Assembly (NCBI RefSeq): GCF_019320115.1
Contig: NC_089587.1
Span: 100,466,166 to 100,530,165, forward strand
Source: Miscanthus floridulus
Lineage: Eukaryota; Streptophyta; Magnoliopsida; Poales; Poaceae
Direction: 5' to 3'
DNA length: 64,000 nt
This document shows positions 44,489 through 57,285 of this stretch, one piece after another. The notes under the pieces were generated by a model. That model was not told the DNA's origin. It ran no database searches and was given only the letters and a program-made list of their open reading frames with translations. Positions within the stretch are counted from its first letter, which is position 1. Every line of letters begins with the position of its first letter. The position numbers and the translations under genes were made by a program.

Positions 44489-47400
44489 TATGACAGAACC
44501 GCCCAATTTATACAAGATCAAGTACGGCTATCCCCGCTAACACGTTGACACGCACATACTCTCACTTATATAAACCTGGTAGTCCACCGAGTGTCACGCA
44601 AGACCTCGGTAAATCGACATCACAACCAAGATCGCGTGATTAAGCAAATACATATCACATACGTAGAGTTGCAGCGGAAATAATATTACAAATGGTTTCA
44701 CAAATAATAGTATAAGTTTGGATTTCAAAACCGATTAGTGAAAACAACATTTGCTTTCAAAGAATTACATTAATATAAGTTCCAAATACATTGCTAGCAT
44801 AAGTGACATCCTCAGACAAAAGCATGTAGATGAGAAGTAAATATAGTCACCAAGCCCACCGGCGGTTAACCACCATCTTCAGCAGGCCAAAACCTCACCT
44901 GCAACATGGTGGGATAAACCCTGAGTACTCGAATGTACTCAGCTAGACGTACCCATCATAACTAGAATAAAATTGACTCCAAGGATCATGCAAGGCTGTA
45001 TAAGTGGATGTAGCTTGACAACATTTTGCATAAAAAGCAATTAACTAAATTATACAATTATAATTCTATTATCAAGTTAATTATGACTATCCATCTCTAA
45101 ATTCACAACTATCCTGTGCCAAACATGTATATCATTTTAATAGCATACATTAGTAACCATAGCAGGTATTGTACTTCCATATTCATTCGAACCATCATGT
45201 TCCACAATATAGTTACTACGATGCTGGAGCTAGCCAAGTTTCTCACTATCTAGGAGAGACAGCGATTCGAATCAATTTCAACCAGCTGGGAATTTATTCC
45301 TAACACAAACCCCGGCAGACCAGATCATTAGTCGTCTTAGGTCACCTTTGGTACAACTCAGGTACACATTTCATGGGTTCATACTGCGTCGCACAATCGG
45401 GGACACCAAATGCCAGGACATTCAGGACTACCCTACCCTTGGGCTCAGTTTGGCTCCCCGCAAGGAGCGCACAACAAAATAGGACCTAGCATGAGTTGAG
45501 CTACTCGGCTTCGCGGTCGGAACGAGTTATCCGGCCAGCTAAGTGATAGGCATGTGTTCAATCTTGTCAGAAGTTCCAACAACGGTATGGTCCTTAACCA
45601 GCACAGACGAAATCACATGAGTCAACCTACACATAGACTCTGTCCGGCCTCGATTTACATCACCCCATGGTTCTATTCCACGATAGCAAATATAGTCAAC
45701 CATGCTCTAGTATCCACCTATATCTCGTAGGTGATAGGAAATCACCTGACTTCTACCAGTCTAAGTATGGCTAAGCATATGTTTGATCCTGGACCTACAC
45801 AGGGTTAACGGTGTATATATCTGGACAAGGAATTTATATGCATCGAGTGGTTCCATTCAACTCTTATATCCTAATGCATCAATCATAAGGACTTAAGTAA
45901 TCATTTGTAAAATACTGGGAGACTTAGAATGCTTCGGGGCTTGCCTGGAATCCAACACTAGGTCAGTGCTTATTAGATGACACTCGCTTGGTGAGTATCT
46001 CCTGTGTCAGGCATGTACTCTAGGGATCCTTCTATCTTCAGGAAAAGTCCACCATACACCGTCTTCGGGTTCGGTTCCAACCTTACAACCTTCACGTGGT
46101 TCATCTAGCATACCTAGATGAGATGCATGATGCAAGTGCATGAATGTGATGAATGGTAACACAAGACGCACCGCATAAGCATTCAAGACCAACACAAGAT
46201 TATGCAAGACATAGACATCAATATCTATTTAACTAACATCACAAAACTAACTATAGAGAGCAAGCACATCAAGCATGACACAAGTTTAACAAGGTCACAA
46301 GTATCATAACTTGACCATCAACAAGGGCATAAGCCACACTTAGCAACACATGGAGTAAACAAACACAACTAGCATCTGTCTATTTCTGGACTGCAAACAA
46401 TAGCTTAATGTTTTGATCATAACTAGAGTTATACAAATCCAATAGCCATGCAACAAGACATTCTGAAAAGCTTATGAAATTTTCTATAATTCATCTTTAA
46501 TCATATTAGCATGATTCTCTAGTTAACTAAGCCAAACATACCCGTTTACAGAAACTGATCTAAACAAGACAGAGAGCAATCAATTCTGTAACCCAACTTT
46601 AAACAGCTATAACTCTTAAACTACTTGGCCAAATGACACCAAATTTTAACTGAAGCTAGATACATGAATTATCTACAACTTTTGTATAAACAAGTTTCAT
46701 AAAAAAGCACATTATCATGAAGAACTTTGCTAAGTTCCTAGATCTGTCCATAAACCACATCGGCAAGAAAATAATTATTAACTTATGTTGCAAACACATA
46801 ATTGGGCAAAACAAACTTTACCAACATTTCACACATGACTAAAGAACACCAGAAAGCATGGTGCTCACCTCTAAATAAATTTTCTTAAAGCATTTCTTAA
46901 TTTATTTAGACATCAAGGTGTATTTATGAACATATACCAAAAATACACTATAAATTCTACAAAAATTACAGTAGCTCACATATCCTCTCAATAGTCTATG
47001 GTACAAATTTTATACCATTTGCATAAGTATAGCTGCCTCTATGAAAAAGAAAATTTGCTATTGCAAGAAATCATGTGAGAGCGAGATAACCAATAACTCA
47101 CTCATACTTCATCCAATACTCATGAAATTTTTACCACACATCAACTATCACATGAGTAGCATGCCACAAAAATTTCACTTCATTTGGAGCCCTAGATCTG
47201 TAGTTATGGAAAATAACAAATTCAACTAGCATTACAACCTTACTGCACAAATCTATTTTTTGCAGCTAAAACTTTAAACTAAAATATGCCATATTATAGA
47301 TCTACTGCATAGACAATTTCACAAGGATTCTAAAAAGTCCTCATTTGCTATTTTACAAATTTCCTATGAATTACTATGAATTTCCAAAATTCAGCAAATT

Positions 47401-49044
47401 TTCTACAAAAAGGTCCTTAACAACACTATTCATCTAAGTCTATGGTTTGCAGATACACCCTTCCCATTTGTCGAATTTCTGTGCGAAGTCCTTGCCGTGG
47501 ATTGGAGCAGAGGATGCGCAGGAGCTCGTCGTTGTTGGCCGGAGAAGGCTCATCAGCGGTGTAGGAATGGCGGGGGAGCACCAGGGGGTCCATTTGCACC
47601 CTAAGGTTGTCGCGGATGGCCGGGAAACGGACCGTGATGCTCTGGCCACGCATGGCGGCGGCATGCAGCGGTGGTAGTGGCGGTCCTCCGGCCTCCTGGC
47701 CTAGGTTGGCTCGACGAAGGAGCGCACGAGAATGAGGAGAGGTTGGCGGAGCCGGTGGCGCACGCGGGGGAACACGAAGGAGCTCAGGGCAGTAGGGACG
47801 CTGCGGCAGCAAGTTCGGCCAGCCGACCATGGCGGCCCCGACGCTGGGTATGAGCGGCAGCGCAAGGAAAGGAGCGGCAAAGCGAGTGGGGGAAGGCATG
47901 GGGCAGCTCTGGCATGCATTATGGAGGAGTAGGGCATAAGGAGGCGCGCGACACTGAGGTGGAACACGCGTCGGCCATGGCGGAGCGCACTCGGTGCATG
48001 GCGGCCACGCAGGCAAACCATCGAGAACGTGGCGAGCGTCGGTGTGGGCAAGGTGGGCGCCGAATTGGGCTAGATCTGGGCCAATTTAGACCTCGGGCCC
48101 AAAACAAAGTTTGTTCACCTCGACATGCTCTATATTTCTTATTTAAGTTGCCAAGTCATTAGAGCTCTGGATCAGCGGATAATTAGTGTCCCATTAGCAA
48201 GTGTCAATGCATTGACAGCGATTACCAAACTCCAAAAAATCGATGGTCGAGACAAGGTCCAATGAGTGCCATCTTTATACATGCTCTTTGCCATCAAGTA
48301 CACTCCAATTTTTATCTTTGGACCAAATCGAGTTGCTTAACAAAATTTGGAGAACGCGAGACGTCAATGCCGATGTCGATGAATTTCTAGACTTAGAATA
48401 TTTCTAAGTGCTGAAATCAGCAGTAGGTTCCAACTTTGAGCCACTGCTAGACTTGGTTTCAAGCCAATCCATGGTATACTCCAAAAACAAAGTTTCCTCT
48501 ACATAACATGAGCTTCAACTTTTATTTAATGTCCAACTTTAAAATAGGTGCAGAAGCTATAGTTCTACTTTGACCAAAGTAGGATTACAATAAAGCTTAA
48601 ATTATCCTTTGTGACCCATTGGAGCATTTTCTTGGCATTTGCTCAACATGAACCTTTCATGACTTTTGTTGTAGAGTTCATCTAGAGTCATTTGGGCAAG
48701 GTTGCAAGGTTTGGTTGATGAGCTAGAATTCCATTCACTTTATAAAACAATTCAAGCAAGGACATAACTTGTCATTTCATGTGACTTCTTGATTCCAAAC
48801 TTCACGAAACTTTTCCATGGATCAATATAGATGGATATTGATGTGAGACACATGAAACAAGTACATCCAGCATTACTCAAGCATTCATTTTTGAAAGGGC
48901 AGCATGTAAGTGATGGTGCATGGTCCAGGTTTAAGCGGTGGCTCATTTTCATATGTTTGACCTAACATCTCCATCACCACTTAACATGCCATGGTTGAGC
49001 TTAAACCTATTGCTTAATTGGTGACAAACACATGGGGTGTTATA
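44489..49044 (-). repeat. 3' LTR of element D (4556 bp)
   Basis: Begins TATGACAGAACC (probably TGTGACAG originally) and ends GGGGTGTTATA (CA mutated to TA; the stub at 52062 keeps GTTACA). It contains the family motif GAGTACTCGAATGTACTCAG near 44920. A GC-rich block (47430-48060) gives antisense long ORFs that I do not accept as genes. Confidence 0.75.
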
Positions 49045-52020
49045 GCCTTCCCCCCTTAAAGGAATCGTGTCCCGAGATTTAGGATAAAAGACTTTTATGG
49101 AAGAGAGACATGCTACCAGTTTCCAATATCAGCGATAGCTTTAGGCTACATAGCTTCAAGCATAAGAGAGGCTAAATTGGATCAAGACAATTTTCTAATA
49201 CTCACTCTTCACAGTGGCTCTTGTCCAAAGAATTTCCTTCGTTAACTCCCATAAAGCATTTGTTACGTTGGGAGGAGTCCAAGACAGCACTGTCCTACGT
49301 ACTTCGTCCTCGATGTACGAAGAGTGATACAAGCGTAGACTAAATACTTGTAACATCTATTTCCCTAGTGGATATAGCACAGACCATATGGGCTTTGCAC
49401 TAGACTGCAGTCTGTTGACGGATCTTCCTTGCAATGGTGCTATATTTGTTCCCAAAGTTTGAAAAGTAGTTCTCTACTAAAGTGGCTTGAGCACAACTTT
49501 CCCTAAAGGATGTGATCATAGATGGGGTAAACATTCTTTGAGGGTATGAGAAGCTAGTTAACCAATATCCAAACTAGTTGTAGCAGTGCAATCACTCAGA
49601 TGTCAACTGATGGAAAGCTACATAATATTCCATGTGTGTAGTGCTCCTTCTCTAATGATAACACTGTATTATCTGAGTCCATTGAGTGAGTGGTGAATGT
49701 GATAGCTGACTCTATCGGCTCAATGTTCTCGATGATCATTCCTTAGGGAGCCTTCGTATTCAAGTTGCAACAGTTATCTGGGTTGAATCTAATGCAATCT
49801 CTTAGGTAAAAACACATATAAGGTACCAAAGGCATATCAGCATTGGAGAACCATTGATGCAGATGGATGTTAGCGAGGCTTAGAGGACAACAAAAGTTGC
49901 AAGTAATCACAAAACTAGGGACTAGTTCACTACCAAGCAGGTTGAGTATAATTTGCCTTTGTGGTGTAGTTGCATATCAAGTTGGGTTGACTTGCATCGT
50001 AGCAAAACCAGCTTTCTTAAACTACATTTGACGTCGAGGCTACCATTCTAAGGCCAATCAATATCTCAAAAACCATAATCCAAAAATCTATGGTTTGACA
50101 CCTTTCCAATTACTTTCGATTTGCAAGAGTATAAATTGACTCGTAGAACACCTTGATTGCTCGAACATTGTTGATAGAAGAGGCCAAGAACAAGGTACAA
50201 AGGGGTCTAAGGAGTCTTCTTTAGGGCATCTAAAATATTACAATCATCGCATTGCCAACATGATCTGAGCTACACACACAATCATCCAATACGAAAAATG
50301 ATAGTAGTCAGACAAGAAGATTATAGATTCTATTCCCCTTGGTAATCAGTTCATATTCTGCAAACTACTGCTCCATGGTGCACAAATTTTGGTAGGCATT
50401 TAGATCCAAGAGTCCTTTAACTACTGACAAAAATTCAGCTCAAACGGATACCGTTTGACTATCCAATAAATCATCTACCAAAACTATTTTGTTCTGAAAT
50501 TTTTGTGACCGAACTGTCAAAACATCCCTCAAATCTGATGCTTCACTCAACCAATCCTCAAACAAACTTAAGGCATTGATGTGTCCTAAATGAGGAATGA
50601 GGTCACCAAAGTTTGGGGCCATTCCAACCATGTTTGAGTCACTAATCGTTGGCCTGAAGATGCTCGGTTTTGTACCCAAAAATCTAGACAGATTTCTTGT
50701 TCTTCTCTTTATAACCGCGGTAGCTTTCTCGCTGAGGATGGAGGTTAGGATTTTCCTTACATGCCTCTTAGGAAACAACCTCAATCGTTGATTTAGACAC
50801 CAACTCGACAATGCGCAAGCATTGGACTGGTGGGCTATTTTTGTAGGGCACAATGCATACTCTCATGAAGGGGCAGTCCTACATGATAAGGAAACGTCTC
50901 TGATTACCCTGCTATGCTTCATTCAATAGAGTCCTAAACAAATCCTTTAGCAACCCCATATACATAACGATACTAACCGAGACTAGGGACGTGCTTTCTC
51001 AAGCTCTTTACTTAGCCGATACATTATCTTGCACCACCCGTGTGATTGTCCAAGGTGGAATTGACTGGACAACGCAGGGCTTGGAGAAGAAAGCAGTACT
51101 GGCATCGCTGACTGGCTTTGTTGTTTCTTTGTCTAACATTGTTCTATGAGATCTACCTTCATAGTTACCAAAGAGTCGTTACCTAACTAGAGACTAACTT
51201 TCCTACTGATAACTGATCAGTTGTCTCTCAACACTAAAAAGGTTCCAAATCTTCACTCTTGATAATAAAAATTGTGGTCGAAGCATACAGATGGTCGCCA
51301 TTGAAGTTAGCAGAAAGGGGTCACACCAAAGAAGGTTGGTTTGTCTACATGATCCTTATGCACCTAAAGATTGAAAACTTGGACAGGAAACTCATAAGTA
51401 CCAGGTGACCTATTACAACACATAATATCCTGGTCCATTTATCATCCGACTGATAACTTGCTCAACCTTAAGTGGTGCACCTTTCTGATCCAATAGAAAT
51501 GACATAAGTTGCTCACTAGATGATAGACATCATTACCGGGACTGTCAAGTAGAGTCACTTGTCTACCACCTCTTGCAGTCTGTTTATGTTCCTATTAGTG
51601 ACCTGTTCTTCAAAGGTTAACCATTGGACGACTTCAAAAGGGAGTCCTATTGCATCTAGTTTGACATATAGATCTCTTGACATGATAAGGAGAGATAACC
51701 AAGGAAGAGCTCATGTGAAAATAACACATCGGTGCAGTTCTGCAATGGATCATGACTAGAAACCTTGATACCAGCGCGTGCCGAGTAGCATAGCCTTGTG
51801 TGTGCACCCATAGGAGGCTCTCGGTTTCGTCGCGACACCGTAGATCACTAATCATGGCACCATTACTGAACATACAACCCACAAGAAATCTCACATGGCA
51901 CAAATTGGGTTGCATAGGAGCAAGCACTATGCGAAGGAGGGATAGCAAACAAAGGTAGTCACAAGGTTAGGAGTCAACAAGCAGGGGATCTGAAGATTAA
52001 AACACAGCGCAAGAGAGCAT
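49045..52020 (-). other. Interior of element D
   Basis: Polypurine-tract complement at 49045-49062 and CGTGTCCCGAGATTTAGG just inside, a sequence I associate with this kind of grass LTR element. The longest frame (50440-50853, minus, 137 codons) has no motif I recognise. There is no RT, integrase or protease signature in any frame I could read. Confidence 0.5.
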
Positions 52021-52067
52021 AGCCTAATTGCTTAATTGGTGACAAACACATGGGGTGTTACATCTAT

Positions 52068-54535
52068 GTCATAACCAACTCATGCTAGACTTAGTGAACA
52101 AACATGTAGATAATTTAGCTTCACTAGCATTGAAATCAACCAAGTATAGATTCTCATATCTAAAGCCTTTGAAGATCAAGTTAGATCCATCTACATTTAT
52201 GATCTCTACATTATCTACCCCAAATATGCACTTGAATCCAAGATTACACAATTGAGCCATGGATAGCAAATTGAAGTTCAAGCGCTCTACTAGCAACACA
52301 TTGAAAATGCTCATGTCATTGGATATTGCAATCTTACCAAACCCTTTGACCTTGCCTTTACCATTGTCAACAAATGTGATACTATCATAACCATCATTGC
52401 CATTGGTGTTGATTGAGTTGAACATTCTTACATCACTGGTCATGTATTGAGTGCACCCACTATCAATAACCCAATACCTTCATCCGGCTTTGTAATTGAC
52501 CTACAAAAGAAGATTAATTCTTTTTAGGTACCCAAACTTGCTTGGGTCCTTAAAGGTTAGTTACTAAGCTCTTTGGTACCCAAATGGCTTTCTTCTTTGA
52601 GCCCATCCATGGTTTACCAATGAACTTAGCCTTCACACCATTTGTACCCTTAGTAAGCACATAGAAAGAATTATTCTTAATTGATGATACATTAACATTT
52701 TTGCTCTTGTTCTTGCATTCATGCTCTTTATGATCAACTTGCTTGCAACTAGTGCAAAATCGACCATTGTTCTTCATAAAATTAGTCTTGTGAGGAGCAA
52801 AGGCCGCCTTGCCTTTCTTGGGAGTATAGCCCAATCCCTCTTTGTAGAGAGAAGCTCTTTAGCTACCCAAGCATATAAGCAAGCGGTCCTCATCGCCATA
52901 GGCCTTAGCCAAGGTGTGAGTGAGCTTATTGACCTCCTTCTTGAGGTTCTCATTCTCAACCATTAGTAAGGTGTCACAAGTGAAACCATCACTACTAGAT
53001 GAGGTGGAAGTGGAAGTACTATAAGAAGTGTTAGTAGGAGCAACAATGGTAGGCATAGATAATGATTCATCAATTATATCACAAGTTAAGCCTACATTGC
53101 AAGTTTCAACATGCTTCTTTTTATTTTGCTCATCAAGCAAAAGAGGAATAAGCCTTTTCAAGCTTTTTGTGAGCCTTGCCAAGCTTCTCATGGGCTTCTT
53201 CTAGCCTCTCATGAGATGCATTGAGCTCATCAAAGGCTTGCTTAAGGGCTTTTAGTTCCTTACGCAAGCTTTTGCATTCTCTTCTCTTGATGTCAAAGTA
53301 TTCTTTAGCATCTTCTAGCATGTCAAATAGTTCATCCTTAGTAGGTTTATCATCATCACTATCACTTTCATTTTCATTTTTATTTTCATGTTCCTCATCA
53401 CTTCCATCATCACAAATTTGTACCTTAGTGGCCTTAGCCATGAAGCATGATGGAGTGTCGAAGAGAGAAGGCTTCTCATTGATTGCAATGCTTGCAAGTG
53501 CCTTCTTCTTGGTGCTCTTGTCATCATCACTATCATCATCATCACTTGAGGAAGCATCACTATCCCAAGTGACCACATATGAACCACCCTTCTTCTTGAA
53601 GGTCATCTTGTCTTTCTTCTCTTTCTTTTCCTTCTTGTCCTTCTTCTTGTCTTCTTGTTGTCATCATCATTGTCGCTATTGTATGGACATTGAGCAACAA
53701 GATGATCTTTGCTTCCACATTTGAAGCACCTTCTTGACTCTTCCTTGTTCTTGGATGAAGATTTCTTTCTTCTAGCATGGTACCCTTTCTTTATCATGAA
53801 ATTGCCAAATTTCTTAACAAAGAGAGCCATCTTCTCATCATCATCATCCCATGAACCATCACCTTCACTTGATGTATCTTACTTTACCTTGCCCTTGGAT
53901 GATGTGGCCTTAAATGCCACACTCTTCTTCTTCTCATCCTTCTTCTTATCTTTCTTCTCCTTTTCTTCTTTCTCATCATCGTCTTTATATGTATCATCGG
54001 TCATTATATCTTCCAACACTTGATTTGGTGTCATAGTGTCCAAACCACTCCTCACTAGAATAGTGACCAATGTGTCAAATCTTAAAGGCAAGCATCTCAA
54101 GAACTTGTGGGAGAAGTCCTTGTCCTTCACCTCTTCTCCAGTGCTTTGAGATCATTGACAAGCACTTGAAGCCTATGAAACATCTCCGGCACACTCTCAT
54201 CCTCCATCTTGAAGCTTGCAAACTTCTCTCTGAGAATGTATGCCTTTGCACCCTTCATGGCTTGAGTGCCCTCAAATGATTCCTCCAATTTCTTCTATGT
54301 CTCATGAGCTCTCTCAATGTTCTTGATTTGCTCAAATATTCTCTCATACAAAGCATCATGGATGACACTAAGTGCAATGTTATTGTTTTGGAGAAGCACT
54401 TCTTCAGCGGCGGTGGGAGCCTCTTCATCTTCAATCTCAATCTTTGTCTCTACCACCTTCCAAACCTTCATATTGATTGACTTGATATAAGTTGTCGTCT
54501 TGGCTTTCCAATAAGGATAATTTGAGCCATCAAAT
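52068..54535 (-). pseudogene. Gag, protease and pre-integrase region of element B
   Basis: From high to low coordinate: FDGSNYPYWKAK (gag core start, about 54530), FEGTQAMKGAKAY, EMFHRLQVLVNDLKAL (UBN2, about 54150), a CCHC knuckle CFKCGSKDHLVAQC (about 53700-53740), a long Glu/Lys coiled coil (53600-53150), and a second finger CTSCKQVDHKEHEC (about 52735). Next are the region following the protease site and the pre-integrase domain up to STCLFTKSSMSWL (52069). The pieces fall in several frames with stops near 54300, 54120, 53630 and 52850. The second CCHC-like finger near the Gag end recalls Sirevirus Gag. Element D cuts it at 52067. Confidence 0.85.
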
Positions 54536-54539
54536 TAGG

Positions 54540-54608
54540 GTGGCACTTGATAAACTAGGTTAGCACTTAGGGTTTCATCAATTCACCAAAACCAAACTAG
54601 AGCTTTCA
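54540..54608 (-). repeat. Stub of the 5' LTR of element B
   Basis: 69 bases matching the outermost end of LTR B (CTTGATAAACTAGGTTAGCA... to CTTTCA). The remaining 1.86 kb of LTR, the primer-binding site and the gag start are deleted; gag sequence begins directly at 54535. Confidence 0.9.
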
Positions 54609-54613
54609 ATGGT

Positions 54614-56022
54614 GCGGCTATGGGGAGGTCACACGAGTGAGTCCGAGCGGATTAAGATGAGGTGACCCCGATCGATAGCAGCATTACGAGCACGTGCGCA
54701 CAGACGATGAGACCTAGAGGCTTAGCGTGAAGCGCTTGAATTGGAGCGGCCAGACCCGAGTAGGTTGCACCAACGTCGGCTAGCAGGTACAAGCACGGTA
54801 GAGGGACATCACCGTCGCCCATGCGATTGAGGGCATTGGCCCAGACACAGTGGCCTTTGGCACCTACCTAGAGCCACGACACAGTAGGTGAAATGAGGGG
54901 TGAAGCGAGCGCCACGATGGCAAGGCGATGGTAGCCATAGCCTTGTCTCATCCCTATGCGCGGCTCAGTGACCAGAGGGTGGCGTGCGCACACAATGATA
55001 GCGGGGCCAAGCCATAACCAGCTGGGACAGCCAATGCGAGGCCAAGGGCGTCGCACGACACTGATTGGGCACATGAGCTAGCCAGCGGCAATAGCCCAGC
55101 CACGGCTTGAGTTCAGCGCTAGCAGCGCACGCACGCGTGGTGAGCGCGCCCACGGGGCCAATGGCCAAAACGGTGCCAAGCATGATTTTTAAAACGAGCC
55201 AAAACTACTTCACGTCTCAATTATGACTCAACCAATTCCACTAACCTGTAGTTGGTGCTAACAACTAACTAGCGAAATAATGCTTACGACTAGAGGATGG
55301 CCCAAGAGAAAGATACAGAGACGCCAAGATAAGATCGTCGCGCTGAATGCCGGTTCACGAACCAAGCACCAAATCATGGTTCACATCGCGTTCTAAGGAG
55401 GTTTGGGCAATTTTTACGTGAGCAACGTGGCATCCAACCCAACTTCGACCTACACCATGCTCAAGTACTCACTTTGATGCAATCAACAATACCAAAACAT
55501 GCAACTAGTGTTTAAATATTTTTGTTAAAAATTAAATGCCAAAATAGCATTGTCTTACTACTTTTCCATACTTAGAAAAGTTAAGGATTTCAGTTGGAAC
55601 TAAGTAGCCATTAACTCTTTTGTCATAATTTTTAATAGGTCTAAACCTTGTTAACTTCAACCAACAAATACTTTATGCAATAGTCCATACCTTATACTAA
55701 CCCATAGGAGCAAAACATTTAAGCACTATTTAACTATTTTGCTCAATATAATTCACCAAAAATGGTATTTTAACAATAGTTCAAGTGTTTGCCGACTTAA
55801 CCAAAAGAGCTTATTTTAACTTCAAATTTGATTTTTGAGCTCTCAAGAACACTAGTTAACAATATTTATTTTGATTTTTCTCAACCATAAAAGTGAGTCA
55901 CATAGGATTCGCTTATCATTTCACGCGCGTTATAAATTTTTAAAACCTGAAAACTTGTTTGGCTATTTCTCCTTGGACCTAAATCTCGGTGCTAAATAAG
56001 CTCATAACATCAGGGTGTTACA
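54614..56022 (-). repeat. Right block of LTR F
   Basis: Continuation of LTR F beyond element B. The GC-rich part to about 55190 gives spurious frames. Then AT-rich sequence ends GCTCATAACATCAGGGTGTTACA. The section 55310-56022 is the inverted match of 57286-58200. Confidence 0.75.
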
Positions 56023-57285
56023 GTCATAAAGCATAGAGAACAACCAAGCAAACCATATGTGAAGCATGGCCGGAATGCAAAGAAGGTGCAAGACATTATG
56101 ATGATGACAAAATGCAATGTATGCAGAAAAAACAAATATAAACATGAACATGTTGATGGTCTAAAAATAAAACAAGCCTAGAATAATTAGATACAAGTTA
56201 ATCATCATAAGGTGGTGCAATACATTTTATTCTCTAAAAGAAACAAAAACTCAATGAACAGGTTGCCTCCTAAAAAGCGCTTCATCTAAAGTCATAGAGT
56301 TTGACTCTCTCACATACCTTCTCGTTGTCACAAAGCCATGGTCCTTTATGCAAGAACTAAAGGTGTCCATGCAACTTTTGTTCACTTCCCATACTATACA
56401 TGATCGACTTGCCTAAGCTATTTTCTCTAACATCAACATCCCCTTCTTTGTCATTCTTCGCTGCTGCCTCTTCTTAGTTGAATTTATTCTATGTCCAGAA
56501 TAGAACATTCACAAAACTTTTGCTCCTTTGCAAAGTTCATCAAATTCCCTTACCAACAAGTGTTCATTCACCCAAAACGGACTCCGAACAATGGAGTTAC
56601 ACCCGTCTTACTCCGACGTCCTGAGCTGATTTCATAACGCGCAGTGTCAAAAGATTTTTTTGGCAGTTGTGTTGAAAGATTTTATCACAACTCCTTGTAC
56701 AGATCTCCAAACTTGGCAATTCTTGATATGTTGGAAAGAATACTTGATGGAACTTCTGAATATCCAATTTTCTACTATTGTACATCTCTGGTCATGGGTA
56801 GAAAATTGATCGCAACAGCAACGTTCATCCTGAAATGTTGATATCCAACTTGCAACTCTTTGGACATGACTTCTCCACATCATTTGGATCTCATGTTCCT
56901 ACATGGTTAGCAAAATTAGGACAATCTCCCGACAAGTGCTCATTTAAGGTCATTAGCTTGACCAAGTGCAAAGCAAGATCGAGATTTGCAAAATTTATTG
57001 TAAGCATAAGCATCCATAATCACAATCACAATTGATTTGCAAAATAATATCATGATGCAATTAAATGTAGCATATTTTTTCTTGCATAGCACTAAGATCT
57101 CTACAAGGCAAAGGTTCTGAAGGCATAAAATCAATAGGTTCAAACAAAAGCACCGCCTCTTTATCATTCTCAAGGAGTTATATCCTATCGATATGATAAA
57201 CATAGGTGTAAGGCATAGAATTTAATTTATCATCCATACTATTGGTTGAACAAGAGCATTTCAAGATATCATCATCAATACCTCG
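56023..57285. other. Unassigned retroelement-like debris
   Basis: No coding region I can support. The phrase AGGTTGCCTCCTAAAAAGCG (about 56261) resembles non-coding sequence seen in plant Gypsy interiors. An acidic or short frame here is not convincing. Boundaries are set by LTR F on the left and LTR copy I on the right. Confidence 0.35.

Larger units (their letters stand above)
44489..52062 (-). mobile_element. Large-LTR element D with non-coding interior (LARD-like)
   Basis: Flanks TCTAC (44484-44488) and TCTAT (52063-52067) are a TSD with one mismatch, inside B's integrase zinc finger. The 3' LTR is 44489-49044 (4.56 kb). It is followed by GCCTTCCCCCCTTAAAGG, a polypurine-tract complement, so D is on the minus strand. 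About 3 kb of interior then ends in a 34-40 base stub of the 5' LTR (to 52062). No gag or pol motif was found in the interior. It fits a large retrotransposon derivative of the family that left LTRs F, G and I, but the interior could also be a wholly decayed coding region. Confidence 0.75.
21397..54608 (-). mobile_element. Sirevirus-type Copia element B (host of insertions C and D)
   Basis: Minus-strand element in three pieces: 21397-24284, 41629-44483 and 52068-54608. Together these give a 3' LTR, polypurine tract, pol, gag and a 69-base stub of the 5' LTR. The flanks are ACGGT (21392-21396) and ATGGT (54609-54613), a 5-bp TSD with one mismatch. Most of the 5' LTR, the primer-binding site and the gag start are deleted, so it could not transpose. 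It is the same family as element A. Confidence 0.88.
18351..56022 (-). mobile_element. Solo LTR F of a large-LTR family, split by the nested insertions
   Basis: The LTR begins TGTGGCAGAA at 18351 and ends GGGTGTTACA at 56022. Its sequence is in two blocks, 18351-21391 and 54614-56022, about 4.45 kb in all, split by element B. It is related to LTR D (4.56 kb) and LTR G (3.69 kb); all share a motif near TACTCGATTGTACTCAGC. No primer-binding site lies next to the left end and no polypurine tract next to the right end, so it is probably a solo LTR left by recombination. Flanks ATCGT and GTCAT agree at 3 of 5 bases (two transitions), compatible with an old TSD but weak. The GC-rich section (20500-21391, 54614-55200) gives spurious ORFs. 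Confidence 0.65.

Noticed and set aside
47426..48016. 196-codon minus-strand ORF, Pro/Ala-rich
   Set aside because: It lies in the GC-rich block of LTR D, has long overlapping frames on both strands, and shows no motif. High GC content makes long open frames likely by chance.
50440..50853. 137-codon ORF in the interior of element D as gag or pol
   Set aside because: No zinc knuckle, protease, RT or integrase motif. It is short, and no neighbouring frames extend it.
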